NCBI RefSeq assembly: GCF_032854445.1
Contig: NC_088301.1
Location: forward strand, 6,308,044-6,372,043
Origin: Liolophura sinensis
Lineage: Eukaryota; Mollusca; Polyplacophora; Chitonida; Chitonidae
DNA length: 64,000 nt
Direction: 5' to 3'
Positions 39,801 through 48,468 of the stretch are shown here, one piece after another; the first letter of the stretch is position 1, and each line of letters starts with the position of its first letter. The position numbers and the translations under genes are program-made. The notes below the pieces were generated by a model. It saw only the letters and a list, made by a program, of their open reading frames with translations. It ran no database searches and was not told the DNA's origin.

Positions 39801-41825
39801 ACATTGCCCATCCAATCAAAATGAAGAAATGAAGTTTTTACTGTATACTTTATTCTTGCATCCCATGACAAAATGCGTTGTATAGAAACGGGATAGATCA
39901 CTTTGCTTAGCTTTGCCTTCATCGCTTTACTTCCCGATTTTAGGCTAATTGTTTGAATAATGGATTACATGGAACAAGAAATGTCTTGCAACAATAAGCT
40001 CATTAAGACAACATTACCTGTTTATTGCAATGCAAAGTAGAAAAAACATAAAAATTATTCCATTTACTCCTTCCAGCCAATGTGTCTTTAGCGGTAACAT
40101 GAACAACGCGGTGTCATACGGGGTAATACAAACGGCGGCTTTGATGTACACAATACTCCGCATGGAGGGAAAATGCTCACGATTTACATGCTGGGTTTAT
40201 ATGTGAGGGTAGTTTACTTCATGACATTTATCCTACTCAGAGACATTTTGTCGTTACATACTACCAGTATCGGCAAGAGAAAGAAAAATCCCAAGTATCA
40301 AAATGTCCTGAATACGTAATAATACATTCTGGCCGATAACACCTCGTATGACTATACATGTCTAGGGTAAGGTGTTACTTACGTCTGGAGCAGGTGGGAC
40401 CATCCCAGCCACGACGACAGCTTCCGGAACATTTACCTGTTTTTCATTACATCCGTCCTGACAGTTCGTGCATAGCTGCCCCCAAGCTAAAATTAATATT
40501 TTTTCACATACACAGCCATGGTGTTAAGCCATAATCATTCATTCACATACACAGCCAAAAATTAAACAATAGGTCTACATTCAAACGTAGTCTAAGCTGC
40601 AGTTCTACACTACACTTTACTGTGTAAATAAGCGCTCTAGGTAGATTTAAATAGTGGTGTATAGATATAAAGTCAACGTTATAATATAGTGTAGGCATAT
40701 GGGCTACTCCGCTACCTCATTTAAACAAATTATATGCAGATAATAGTGACTGAACCAACTTAGGTAAATCAAACACGATTATGTATATGACATATATATA
40801 CTATTTCAGGGTAACCATACGGGCACCTGTTAAGGTATTAACATAGTGGGCAAGCCCGGGGTTTTAATCACATATCGCGCTGCTGTAATGCTGTATTGCT
40901 ACCCGCGTTAATGACGTAAATTCCACATAAAGCCGACTACAAACTGTACATGTGTATATAGTTACCAAGTACATATAGGTACAACTCAATACAGAAATGA
41001 ACTATCAAAATCACAAAAAGCATTTGATTGGCATGCCGAGGCTTCTACCATATCGAGGTTTCTTTCACGTACATGTCCTGAATAATCGAGTTACAATGAG
41101 ATATTTGATCTCCAGTGCAAGGAAAGTAGCACTGTATATTGTAATCCCTTATCGATAAGGTAAATAACTGCTTATGCCCTCGTTCAGGTCTGCGCTCCTT
41201 TTATTTTCACCTCTACACATGACCTATGTCGTTTCGCTGCGACCATCTGGCCTTAAACCAATATCAGTATATATATATATATATATATCACCTCATTGCC
41301 TTACATGACTTACAACGTCATGTACTTATCACCTACATATATATTTATTTATTTATGGATTTATTTTTTTATTAATTTATTTATTTATTTGATTGGTGTT
41401 TTACGCCGTACTCAAGAGTATTTCACTTTACACGACGGCGGCCAACATTATGTTGGGAGGTCACCTCCATATAGAGCAGATCACTTACCAATGTTACATA
41501 CACCGTCTTAATGCAATATTTATTTACTTGTTTCACTGGGGTTTTACGCCGTACTCAAGAATATTCTTTATGCCAGCATTATGGTGGAGGAAAGCGGGCA
41601 GAGGGCTGAGCCCGGGAGATACCCACGACCGTCCGGAGGATACTGGCAGATCATCCCTTGTACGGCTGGAGAAGCTCCCAACGCGCTAAAGGAAGTCCCC
41701 ACTTCATGCAACAGGTGTATAACTAAGTAATATACAGGTAAATGCCACTTTACGTATTACTTACCTAATGTTATGTATATCATCATGAGAAACACTCTGC
41801 TGATCTGTGGATTATGGTTCCCCAT
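11733..41825 (-). CDS. Receptor-type protein tyrosine phosphatase with EGF, F5/8C and tandem PTP domains (24 exons)
   Basis: This is a single-pass membrane receptor predicted to dephosphorylate phosphotyrosine at the inner face of the plasma membrane. Exons on the minus strand: 41825-41765, 40486-40383, 39250-39020, 36734-36525, 35677-35528, 34891-34742, 27350-27198, 23904-23793, 23550-23474, 23250-23093, 22695-22608, 21472-21399, 21151-21115, 20689-20592, 19860-19735, 19402-19251, 18898-18763, 18331-18182, 15814-15671, 15438-15304, 14715-14593, 14383-14229, 13578-13443, 11807-11733. All join in phase except that the second exon is one base short. Allowing for that base the product is about 1,011 residues: signal peptide 1-22, EGF 23-55, F5/8C 56-202, three EGF 203-353, membrane helix about 367-390, PTP D1 about 464-756, PTP D2 about 757-1011. 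D1 has WPDHG and [11 protein letters not shown]2 lacks the catalytic Arg. Domain calls are from direct reading; ligand and substrates are unknown. Confidence 0.88.
12737..13198. mobile_element. Possible TIR element in the last intron
   Basis: CTAGCACCAGGGCTTCAGC at the left (from 12737) faces TTTCAGCCCTGGTGCTAGG at the right (ending about 13198). The interior is AT-rich and non-coding despite a 132-codon plus ORF. A single copy with about 14-19 bases of inverted match and no clear target duplication is weak evidence for a MITE. Confidence 0.4.
13790..14170. repeat. 32-bp minisatellite in an intron of the phosphatase gene
   Basis: ACTGCTACAACACAATAACA with GTATCCCTG recurs about 11 times between the exons at 13443-13578 and 14229-14383, with rising degeneracy to the right. 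Confidence 0.88.
15857..16098 (+). mobile_element. SINE family A inserted just upstream of the first D2 exon
   Basis: Near full length, starting GGCCTCCGTGGCTTAGCGCG and ending CGGCGTGAAACACCAATCGC with an ATAAGTAAATGAATAAAT tail. The target duplication is GTTATGTTG at 15843-15851 and 16099-16107. It lies about 40 bases upstream (gene sense) of the exon at 15671-15814 and antisense to the gene. Confidence 0.9.
17455..18005. repeat. 110-bp tandem satellite, 5 units, in the D1-D2 intron
   Basis: The block GCCACAGCGTTCTGACACC occurs at about 17523, 17631, 17741, 17851 and 17961, giving 108-110 base spacing. Units include CCATCCACACAAATATTCTG and ACACATAAATGTTATAG. Short minus ORFs within it are by-products. 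Confidence 0.93.
18182..23250 (-). CDS. PTP D1 domain exons (predicted active phosphatase)
   Basis: Nine exons encode residues about 417-756. They carry an acidic juxtamembrane stretch ([13 protein letters not shown]), [113 protein letters not shown] (general acid Asp near 628), [14 protein letters not shown] (nucleophile Cys near 660, Arg 666), the REQRVNMVQ helix and [10 protein letters not shown] (Q-loop region). The phosphotyrosine loop is KSRY where KNRY is usual. All residues needed for catalysis are present. Two of its introns use GC donors. A role in tyrosine dephosphorylation is family knowledge; the substrate is unknown. Confidence 0.92.
20590..20591 (-). other. GC-AG intron donor (D1, after the TNLMETTK exon)
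   Basis: The exon-intron junction reads ACAAAG|GCACGT and no GT nearby keeps the frame. Joining to the acceptor GCAG|ACCAAG at 19860 gives [16 protein letters not shown], the length expected from the family. Confidence 0.8.
21113..21114 (-). other. GC-AG intron donor (D1, 37-base exon)
   Basis: The junction TCTCAAG|GCAAGTAAT is a perfect GC-donor consensus. Joining in phase 1 to CACAG|GTCCTAAT at 20689 yields YIASQGPNDVI, the conserved ATQGP-like segment. Confidence 0.9.
23474..23904 (-). CDS. Transmembrane and juxtamembrane exons of the phosphatase
   Basis: Exon 23904-23793 encodes [17 protein letters not shown] followed by a helix of about 23 residues rich in Val, Ala and Ile ([19 protein letters not shown]), ending at AG|GTATGT. 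Exon 23550-23474 continues with the basic stop-transfer [12 protein letters not shown]. Positive residues directly after the helix put the phosphatase domains in the cytosol. Phases 1-2 and 2-1 join cleanly to the EGF exon at 27198-27350 and the D1 exon at 23093-23250. Confidence 0.92.
23905..27197. other. Intron between the last EGF exon and the membrane exon
   Basis: About 3.3 kb. Two minus-strand ORFs of 98 codons (25152-25448) and 82 codons (26691-26939) stand out, the second opening with a signal-like [20 protein letters not shown]. Neither is needed to keep the receptor frame: the flanking exons already join in phase 1. No domain recognised. Confidence 0.5.
27198..27350 (-). CDS. Third extracellular EGF exon after the F5/8C domain
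   Basis: A 153-base class 1-1 exon between TTTTACAG and GTGAGT. It reads [20 protein letters not shown], then [11 protein letters not shown] and [10 protein letters not shown], a MEGF-like EGF module with three potential N-glycosylation sites. It splices in phase to the EGF exon at 34742 and the membrane exon at 23904. Confidence 0.9.
28371..28990 (+). repeat. Left TIR with 145-bp internal repeats
   Basis: Repeat starts (CACCTAGATGTAC or variants) lie near 28492, 28636, 28781 and 28922. Each unit carries ACATGTACACTTT, ACATGCC, GTTCCAAG, GCTAGGGGGCGCAT and GAACATCGAA. Minus ORFs here are shadows of the array. Confidence 0.85.
29730..30010. repeat. Degenerate GGAGAAAA minisatellite
   Basis: Words of the type CGCGGAGAAAACCTTT and CGGAGAAAAAC recur about every 25-30 bases. 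The motif returns inside the next repeat (TTTTCTCCGCG). Confidence 0.6.
30130..30490. repeat. About 180-bp direct duplication
   Basis: Two adjacent copies start TAATTTAAATTGATTCGTCG and TAATTTAAACTGATTGGTCG and share GCGAACAAAGAATTAAAAGT, GCGATGCGAAGGTTTTCTCC and AAAAAAATTAACATAAAAAA in the same order. Confidence 0.88.
31650..33110 (+). pseudogene. Coding relic inside the candidate transposon, possibly with a ubiquitin-hydrolase-like end
   Basis: A 97-codon open frame at 31650-31943 contains [13 protein letters not shown] and [17 protein letters not shown]. It reads like folded-protein sequence with a possible zinc-binding Cys pair. About 1 kb downstream the plus strand reads LPPVLVFII (near 32830) and then [17 protein letters not shown] (near 32975), a pattern reminiscent of the last blocks of USP-type cysteine proteases. 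The pieces are not in one frame. The USP comparison is from memory of the pattern and weak; the region could also be an unrelated host gene fragment. Confidence 0.3.
34140..34480 (-). repeat. Right TIR with 145-bp internal repeats
   Basis: The complement repeats the left TIR: outer CAGTGAAGTTAGCTC, then CACCTAGAGGTAC and, 145 bases further in, CACTTATATGTAC. Shared blocks include TAGGGGGCGTATATGCAGAT. Confidence 0.85.
34742..34891 (-). CDS. Extracellular EGF exon (duplicate 2)
   Basis: A 150-base class 1-1 exon with acceptor TTTATTAG and donor G|GTTTGT. It reads [31 protein letters not shown] and [13 protein letters not shown]. It is nearly the same as 35528-35677, with few residue differences (K/E, G/E). 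It splices in phase to 27350. Confidence 0.9.
35528..35677 (-). CDS. Extracellular EGF exon (duplicate 1)
   Basis: Same phases and length as 34742-34891. It joins the end of the F5/8C domain in phase ([19 protein letters not shown]). Because both copies are class 1-1, including or skipping either keeps the reading frame. Confidence 0.92.
35941..36155 (+). mobile_element. SINE family A with target duplication
   Basis: Starts GGCCTCCGTGGCTCAATTGG and ends CGGCGTAAAACACCAAACAA. AAGTACATTC flanks it at 35928 and 36156. The middle block (CACCAATGCGGTCGCTGTGA) is deleted. It lies in the intron between EGF and F5/8C exons. Confidence 0.92.
36525..36734 (-). CDS. F5/8C domain, second-half exon
   Basis: A 210-base exon between TATTTCAG and GTATGG, phase 1-1. 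It reads [40 protein letters not shown] and [10 protein letters not shown], the typical end of a fucolectin-type discoidin domain. The fold binds carbohydrate or other ligands in known members; the ligand here is unknown. Confidence 0.92.
36735..39019. other. Intron inside the F5/8C domain
   Basis: About 2.3 kb with no recognised gene. A 114-codon minus ORF (37790-38134) has no domain signal and is not needed for the frame. Confidence 0.5.
39020..39250 (-). CDS. F5/8C domain, first-half exon
   Basis: A 231-base exon between GTTAACAG and GTAAGT, phase 1-1. [20 protein letters not shown] and LAVDGG are the hallmark opening of the family, followed by [20 protein letters not shown]. The degraded copy at 6778-6990 matches it. 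Confidence 0.93.
40383..40486 (-). CDS. First EGF exon, one base short
   Basis: Between TTTTAG and GTAAGT. The first part reads [12 protein letters not shown] and the second, in the next frame, [18 protein letters not shown]. The length is 104 where a class 1-1 exon needs 105. The shift falls at or near a run of five A after GATGTAATG, so one A seems missing. Either an assembly or read error, or a real frameshift that would inactivate this allele. Neighbouring exons are intact, which favours an error or a recent allele. Confidence 0.75.
40503..40557. mobile_element. Very short retroposed SINE tail with 16-bp target duplication
   Basis: TTCACATACACAGCCA occurs at 40503-40518 and again at 40542-40557. 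The 23 bases between (TGGTGTTAAGCCATAATCAT...) resemble a SINE 3' tail, also seen near 32455. This looks like an extreme 5'-truncated insertion. Confidence 0.75.
41386..41700 (-). mobile_element. Two SINE family A fragments in tandem
   Basis: 41386-41466 is a 3' fragment (GGTGTTTTACGCCGTACTCA reversed). 41528-41700 is a longer, internally deleted copy. Both lie just before the first exon of the phosphatase gene, within its first intron. Confidence 0.75.
41765..41825 (-). CDS. Signal-peptide exon with start codon of the receptor phosphatase
   Basis: ATG at 41825-41823 opens [20 protein letters not shown] and the exon ends TTAG|GTAAGTAAT in phase 1. The next exon supplies CT-TGG-GGG, giving ...YITLAWGQLC, a signal peptide with a short polar start, an 11-residue hydrophobic core and a small residue before the likely cleavage. 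It is chosen because phase and content fit. No transcript evidence is available. Confidence 0.65.
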
Positions 41826-44800
41826 GTCTACCAGGAACCTTCGCAAACCGCCTTAGATTACAAAAAGTTATTCACCTCTATCCGGCGAGGATTTCCCACC
41901 ATGAAGCTGTTCTCACGAAACATAAAATGCTTCTAAAAGTTATTATCTTCACATATACAAGTTCTATCCATATGTAATTTAGGAAAATGCCATCAAAAGT
42001 TGTAGATTCAATCTCTACGAAACCTAGCCAATCTGAAAACTAACGTGTACACTGAAATGTATACCTAAAGAAATATATGCTGAGAATATCTATATGTAGA
42101 GAAACTCACAGGAAGCATGGCTTAGTCTCTTTGTGTTCAGTGTTATATTTACCTACAAACGCTATTCTGACACTAAATGTATAGGGACCACAACTGGCAA
42201 AATAGTAGGCCTAAGATTATGTAAAAAATATAGCTCGTATTCTTCTTTCGACCTACATGTATTGTGTGTTCTTGTATACATCGCCCAAGCTCTACAGTAG
42301 CTGACCTGCTTAAATTGTAGGGAGTGAATAGATTCGTGTCACCGAGCAGGAAGTCACGTTACCATTATGGTGACAGTACATTGCGTTTTGTTGTATACAG
42401 CTGAATAAGTGCTGTTAACATAATTCATTTCTTCTAACATTATTCTGCTAAAGTCTTGGTCTCCAAAGTGATTCATTTGAATGTAACTGACATAAAATTA
42501 AATTCCTCACTTAAACGAAAACTGCTGAATAAATAAATAAATAAATAAATAAATAAATGAATAAATAAATAAATAAATACATAAATAAAATAAAATCAGT
42601 TTATGGTTATAAGGCATTTAAATGACATCTCTAATTAGTTATATCAAATGGAGCTTCGTGTAGTCTACTGGCCTTTTAAGACAGTTAAAGGACAAGACAC
42701 CACCTGGCTAAAACATATTTCAATGGAAAGCAGGATACTCACGCTTTCTAAAAGCATCCACACTTTACTGTTTTAATGAGATTTCACCAAATAACATGTA
42801 GATCAAAATGACAAATTGCATAAATGGCTTGTGTGAGTCGAGACAGCCATCAGAATTTTATCGAATCAAACACGTTGCTATCAGATTGCGCGGCCTAAGC
42901 TGTGACGTAGCCTTTACCCATTCGATCCATGAAGTGACATATGATAACACAGAACTACTTCATAACACATCATTTTGAGATCGTTTACAACGATTGTTGT
43001 TACGTCTGACCGTAGGGATATTTCATCAAATGTTGTGTGAAAGGACTCTATTACTTACCAATCACTACAGACGTAAATTCACGCGGCGCGGATTAAGAAC
43101 CATAGCTGCCATGCAGAGTAATAAAACGGGCGAGGGGATAATCACCCACTTCTGTCATCTTGCCGCTAACTCAGCCCGTGCGAAAGTCAACGAAAGTAAC
43201 CGACGGACGAAACTTCACGTCATCTACCACAATGTATAGGAGGCTTCCAAACTAAAAACCGGAAGCCTATTGTTCTTGCAAAGGTTATATTTTTTGTCCT
43301 CTAAAGACTGCTTTTTGGATCATCGTAAAGAGTGACAGATTTGTCGGAAGTGTCACAGTGTCATAGTGTCACGTTAAATGCTTACAAATTAGTTTAAAGA
43401 TATTACTCTAAGACACAAAACAGCGAATTGCACATCCGGGTAAAAACTTATATTTTAGCTGGCTATGACGTCATCCCGTTAATACGTGTACATAACATTG
43501 CCTTTAATTTAAGGCAAATTTAAAGAGAAATGCGTTTTTTCACTTCTACGACGGGTGCTGCCAGACCTTCCCACATACGACTGGTGAGGATGCCAAGGCT
43601 AGGATAGTAGCTCCTCTGCTTCATCCCCACCCTCACCCTTCCCCAATTTTTAACGTTCCGCCGCTTCTACTCTCCATCTTACTTAATGTAAAATATAAAC
43701 CTTATATAAATATGTACAATTTTAAAGCGTGTTATTATTTGCAATTATATAATCACGACACCAATCCATATTCTCGTCTTTCCCAACATGTCAGTCTTTC
43801 AAAGTGCTTAAGATAAATGTCAGAGAAAAGGACGTGCCTACATTTTGAAGTTCGTTTTTGCGGTTTATCTGTTTTTGTGGTATTTTTAGTTAATTCCTTC
43901 CCAAAATGATGAAGCGTTCATCCCTACATACATAAGCATACTCTAAGGGTGAACGTGCAGGGTGACTCTAATGGGGGAAAAGGGAGCGCTGGCTGCTCAG
44001 ATAGCCGGAGACATGTCCTGATGGCATTATTTAAGAAGCCGGAATAAACGTTATATGTTTGTCCTTATATAGGATTAGGCACTATTACACCGTTCGACGA
44101 AATACACGATTAAGCGCTCGACCATTGAGGACATTTCATTCAATATCCAAGCTGTACTTGTCTATGTTTTTGTTGCATTTATAATTAATATAAATTTCCG
44201 TCCCGTCAAATGTTAAATGTTGTGCTGAACTGAGAGCTACCACCGTGCAAGTTCATTAACTTTGCTGTGTACTCGACTTACAGTGCAAAATAGCCAAGGA
44301 AGTTATATGACATGGGCGGTCGATGATATGAACTGTGACATTTTACAACAACACCATCAAATCGTAGCTGTATTGCTATTCATTGATAAGGTGTTGTGAG
44401 CTTGTTTTAGTGTTCAGCATAAATGACAAGTAATCATTACTGTAAATTTAAGTTCCTTTTGAACAGACCAGTATAGCAAGGTATGTGCTAGAGATTTATT
44501 TTATACATAATCGTACTTAATACGAGTCACGTCAAGGTAAATCCTTCAGGGGAGACAACTTCCACAAGTTCATGTTATGTTGTTCCAGTTTTATCTCCCT
44601 TTAGTAATGTTATTTCATTTGTTACAGCCATTTACCATATATATGACATCAAACCACATCATGTGCAACCATTACGGCTCATGGCGAGATGTACCTTCGG
44701 TACATGAGAATAAAGGAAGTGAACTTTATCCACGTGTCGGTGTGCGTCGGTTATCTGTCTGCTATCGCTCCTGAGTGAGAGGCATAACATCTATTAAAGA

Positions 44801-45085
44801 TGACGTATCGTCTCAACTATATTGCTTCACCAGTTTGACAACAGTGCATAAGTTCAGTTCATAACTTTGATTGAAACAAATGTCAGTAACATACAGGGCC
44901 GCATAGCTTGTGAGGCCAGTTTGTTTCTTATGATTTCTCGGTTAAAACAGTCAACACGCCTCTAGAAAAAAGTACATGAGACCTTTTAAGATGACGTAAA
45001 ATCCATATAACAGATCGTTGAACAATAAACGTACATTGGATCATTAGGGGTGGTACATTGGACTAAAACAGTGCATATGTCGTTG
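41826..45085. other. Intergenic stretch upstream of the phosphatase gene
   Basis: Holds an (AAAT)n array at 42527-42590 and a SINE scrap at about 43545-43600. No other exon was recognised. ORFs at 42994-43239 and 44577-44774 lack domain signals. The phosphatase promoter should lie just above 41825, but no core element is convincing. Confidence 0.4.
42527..42590. repeat. (AAAT)n microsatellite
   Basis: About 15 AAAT units with two point changes. Confidence 0.95.
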
Positions 45086-45520
45086 TCAAAGCACAGCTAG
45101 TATATAACAGCAATATGGTGGATGGCCTTGTATCAGCGGTAAGAGCACAGCTAGTATATTATCGCAGTATGATGAGTGTTCTTCTTGTATCCGTTGTCAA
45201 AGCACAGCTAGTATATAACAGCAATATGGTGGATGGCCTTGTATCAGCAGTCAGAGCACAGCTAGTATATTATCGCAGTATGATGAGTGTTCTTCTTGTA
45301 TCCGTTGTCAAAGCACAGCTAGTATATAACAGCAATATGGTGGATGTTCTTGTATCAGTTGTCAAAACACAGCTAGTATATAACAGCAATATGGTGGGTG
45401 TTCTTATTGTACCAGCGGTCAAAGCACAACTAGTATATAACAGTGACATGGTGAGTGTTTTTGTATCAGTTGTCAAAATCGCAGCTTGTATATAACAGCA
45501 ATATGGCGGGTGTTTCTTGT
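45085..45520. repeat. 54/57-bp dimeric satellite
   Basis: GCACAGCTAGTATAT recurs at 45091, 45145, 45202, 45256 and 45313, alternating 54 and 57 bases (111-base dimer), then continues with degeneration. It keeps plus and minus ORFs open because the periods are multiples of three. A related array lies inverted at 63738-63885. Confidence 0.92.
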
Positions 45521-45814
45521 GTCAGCTCTCAATCTCACCTAATATGTAACAGTGATAACTTTGCACATGTAGGAAAAGACAAGCTACACAACACTGACAT
45601 TTGGGCTGTCAGATCTGTTTCTGTTTGAGCTGGTTGATAGTTTACGGCTTACTCAAGAATATTTGACATATAAGACGGTGGTAGTTGGAGTAACAAAGCG
45701 TATATACCAGGATCAAACGACCAGAATTTAATCCGCATCATCTCCGACTCCATTTAAACTGAAGCCAGTTATAGAAATGCGTACGTTCAAACTACCTTGT
45801 GGTTAGAACAAGAA

Positions 45815-45995
45815 AACAGATGACCCGATGTCAGTATAATGTGACTGGATGGGGTGTCATGTCAGGTGTCTTTGGCATGATACTTCAGTGGCGGCAAGAT
45901 GAGACAGTGTATGTACATACACCTAAAGACTCGTCGTCGTCGTCACATGACTGAAAAATTAAGTACAACGTTAAACCCCAAGCATTCATTGATTC
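45815..45995 (+). mobile_element. SINE family B, 3' part
   Basis: TCAGTATAATGTGACTGGAT, GGCATGATACTTCAGTGGCG and GTTAAACCCCAAGCATTCAT in order. The tRNA-like head is missing. Confidence 0.8.
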
Positions 45996-46811
45996 ATACA
46001 ATCATATACCGTCGAAAAATGAACAAGGTAAACCTCCAATTACCATTCAGCCATAAACGGTCTTTCTCACGAATGTTACCAGAAAATCTGAAAGTCTTTT
46101 TACCTGTTCCTCTCCTTAATGACCATTTTAACCATTAACCGCATAGGAAAATAAAGAGCCGAATAGAGTTTGGGTGAATAAAAGACAACATTTTTATTAT
46201 GCTGGCTAAATCAATAAAACATGCCGGAGCAATAAAAGCGACATAGAATGAAGACTGCATTTCACTAGTTGGCGCAGCATATAAAAATGTCGAACCGTCA
46301 ATAAAAGTCGAACCCACATGGGGTATGTCTATAAAAGTTTAAAACACTGAAAACAGGCGATAGGAACCTGCTGATGTCCTCGGATGAGTATATATTAATC
46401 ATTTATTAGAGAGGGAGTGGTGGGATAAAAGACTAAAGGCGTGCCGCCGCGAAGGCGCGTACAGTGAAATGCGGGTTCCGACCAGGGCACGCAGCTTATA
46501 AATACACTCACAAACAGGCTTGGGCCGGCATTTGCATATAATGTTCGAGCACAGCACCGAGGAGATCAGTTGGTCAGCATACACATTCAAATAGTGCTGT
46601 ACTCCACCAGACAGCTGTTCGTCTGCTCAGATTTGCATATAAATACCCGAGCGCCGAGCAGAGGCAAATCAACACACACACATTCAAATAGTGCACGTGT
46701 TGTTGGCCGAAATTACACTGCCGCATACGGGGCATTAAAAGTATATTAATTCCATCAATAATATTAATTAATTTCCTAACTAAACTTTCCAACTAAGCTA
46801 TATTTTGGTTT

Positions 46812-46900
46812 TGATCTGATTGGTGTTTTAAGCCATAATCAAGAATATTTCACTTATACGACGGCAGCTGGAATTATGGTGTGTGGAAATTGAGCAGAGA
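46812..46900 (-). mobile_element. SINE family A, 3' fragment
   Basis: Reversed tail GATTGGTGTTTTAAGCCATA followed by ATTTCACTTATACGACGGC. It is cut off after TTATGGTGTGTGGAAA. Confidence 0.7.
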
Positions 46901-46914
46901 TCGGGGCGACACCC

Positions 46915-47095
46915 TTGGGAATGTGCACGTTTATATTTTGGTGCATTGCTCGGTCTTTGTGCATGTGTGTATGTGACTGTAAAGATTTGGGGCAGTGCGT
47001 AGTATTTGTGCATGTGTGTATAATTGTGACTGTAAAGATTTGGTGTATTGCGCGGTATTTGTGCTTGTGTGTATAATTGTGACTGTAAAGATTTG
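46915..47095. repeat. Short tandem repeat (about 52 bp, 3-4 units)
   Basis: GTATAATTGTGACTGTAAAG with ATTTGTGCATGTG recurs between the SINE fragment and the sulfotransferase end. Confidence 0.7.
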
Positions 47096-48120
47096 TTTAT
47101 TCACAGGTACTCCGGTGATATTTCAGTAATTCAAAACAGTTTCCTCAAATGGAGAGCGATGATTTTACGTGAACATACCTACGTGAAAAAGAGTCAAATT
47201 TTAATATATCAACCACATAACATTTAACCAATATTCCTACTATGTGGCTATACGCCTTTCCTCAGAGGGTTCTGTCGGGCACGGTAAACTCATCCAACTC
47301 TGCTTCTGAAGATATCGTGGGGAAATTACCATGTGAGATAAGATCACCGCAAAACTTGTTAATCAAGTTTAACCGTTCCACTGAAATCTTCTTTATCCAA
47401 GAATATGCAGCCGCCGTGGAATTTTTTTTATATGTATCCAAAAATTTTCCGTCTTTATCACTGTGTGTACTCTTGTTAAGCCAATCAGTGACCTTGGGGT
47501 CAACGGGCACTCCCAACCAGCCGTATATCTTATGCAGCATCTCCATAGGGTGTTGTGCCAGATCCTCATAGATCACTTCAAGGAAAGTTCCCGGGTATTG
47601 TTTCTCCAATTCGTATCTTGTCTTCAAATCGTCTCCTATTAAGTTACACACATACTGAGGAAGAATATCTTTCTTTGGTTTATAATCGTATGTTATCCAG
47701 GAATTGATTAGACCGCGAGGGTCTCGCAGTAAATGGATGACCTTCACAGAAGGATCTTTTTTTAACAACTCTGTAACAAATCTCATAGGGGTGCGGATGG
47801 TCTTGATCACTCGGATTGGAGATCCTAGGGAGGCACTTCCTAACTCTTCCGCACATTCTTCCATTGACTTTCTACATTTCGAATAGTTTGATACCATCAC
47901 TGACTGTCCTGCAAACGGAACCAGTGCCAGGTTTATCTATGCTTGTGATTTGACAGTTGAATAAAGATTCCAGCGTATGCACTTGGTATGGCATTTGCAG
48001 CCCTTCAAGCTTGTTTGGCCTGAAAAGAAAACATATTTAAACATTTACAAGCTGCATGAATACAGATAAAACACACAACAATGCTATTCAATTTATTTAT
48101 TTATCTATTTTTTTTATTTA

Positions 48121-48468
48121 TTTATTTGATGTTTTACGCTGTACTCAAGAACATTTCACTTATACGACAGCGGCCAGCTTTGTGGCGGGAGAAAATCGGG
48201 CAGTACTATTTAAATTTATTTATTTGATTGATGTTTTACGCCGTACTCAAGAATATTTCACTTATACGACGGCGGCCAGCATTATGGTGGGTGGAAACCG
48301 GGCAGAGCCCGGGGGAAACCCACGGCCATCCGCAGGTTGCTGGCAGACCTTTTCACGTACGGCCGGAGAGGAAGCTAGCATGAGCTGGACTTGAACTCAC
48401 AGCGACCGCATTGGTGAGAGATTCCTGGGTCATTACGCTGCGCTAGCGCGCTAACCGAATGAGCCGCC
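48121..48468 (-). mobile_element. Two adjacent SINE family A copies in the broken sulfotransferase
   Basis: 48121-48203 is a 3' fragment. 48208-48468 is near full length, from GGCGGCTCATTCGGTTAGCG (head, minus strand) to the tail. They occupy the place where the 5'-PSB exon would be expected and end directly at the 48469 coding-like segment. Confidence 0.88.

Noticed and set aside
45115-45495. 126-codon plus ORF and its minus shadow
   Set aside because: A product of the 54/57-base satellite, whose periods are multiples of three.
47242-47571. Plus-strand 109-codon ORF, and the similar minus-strand ORF at 62691-63014
   Set aside because: Antisense shadows of the sulfotransferase last exons; similar to each other only because those exons are.
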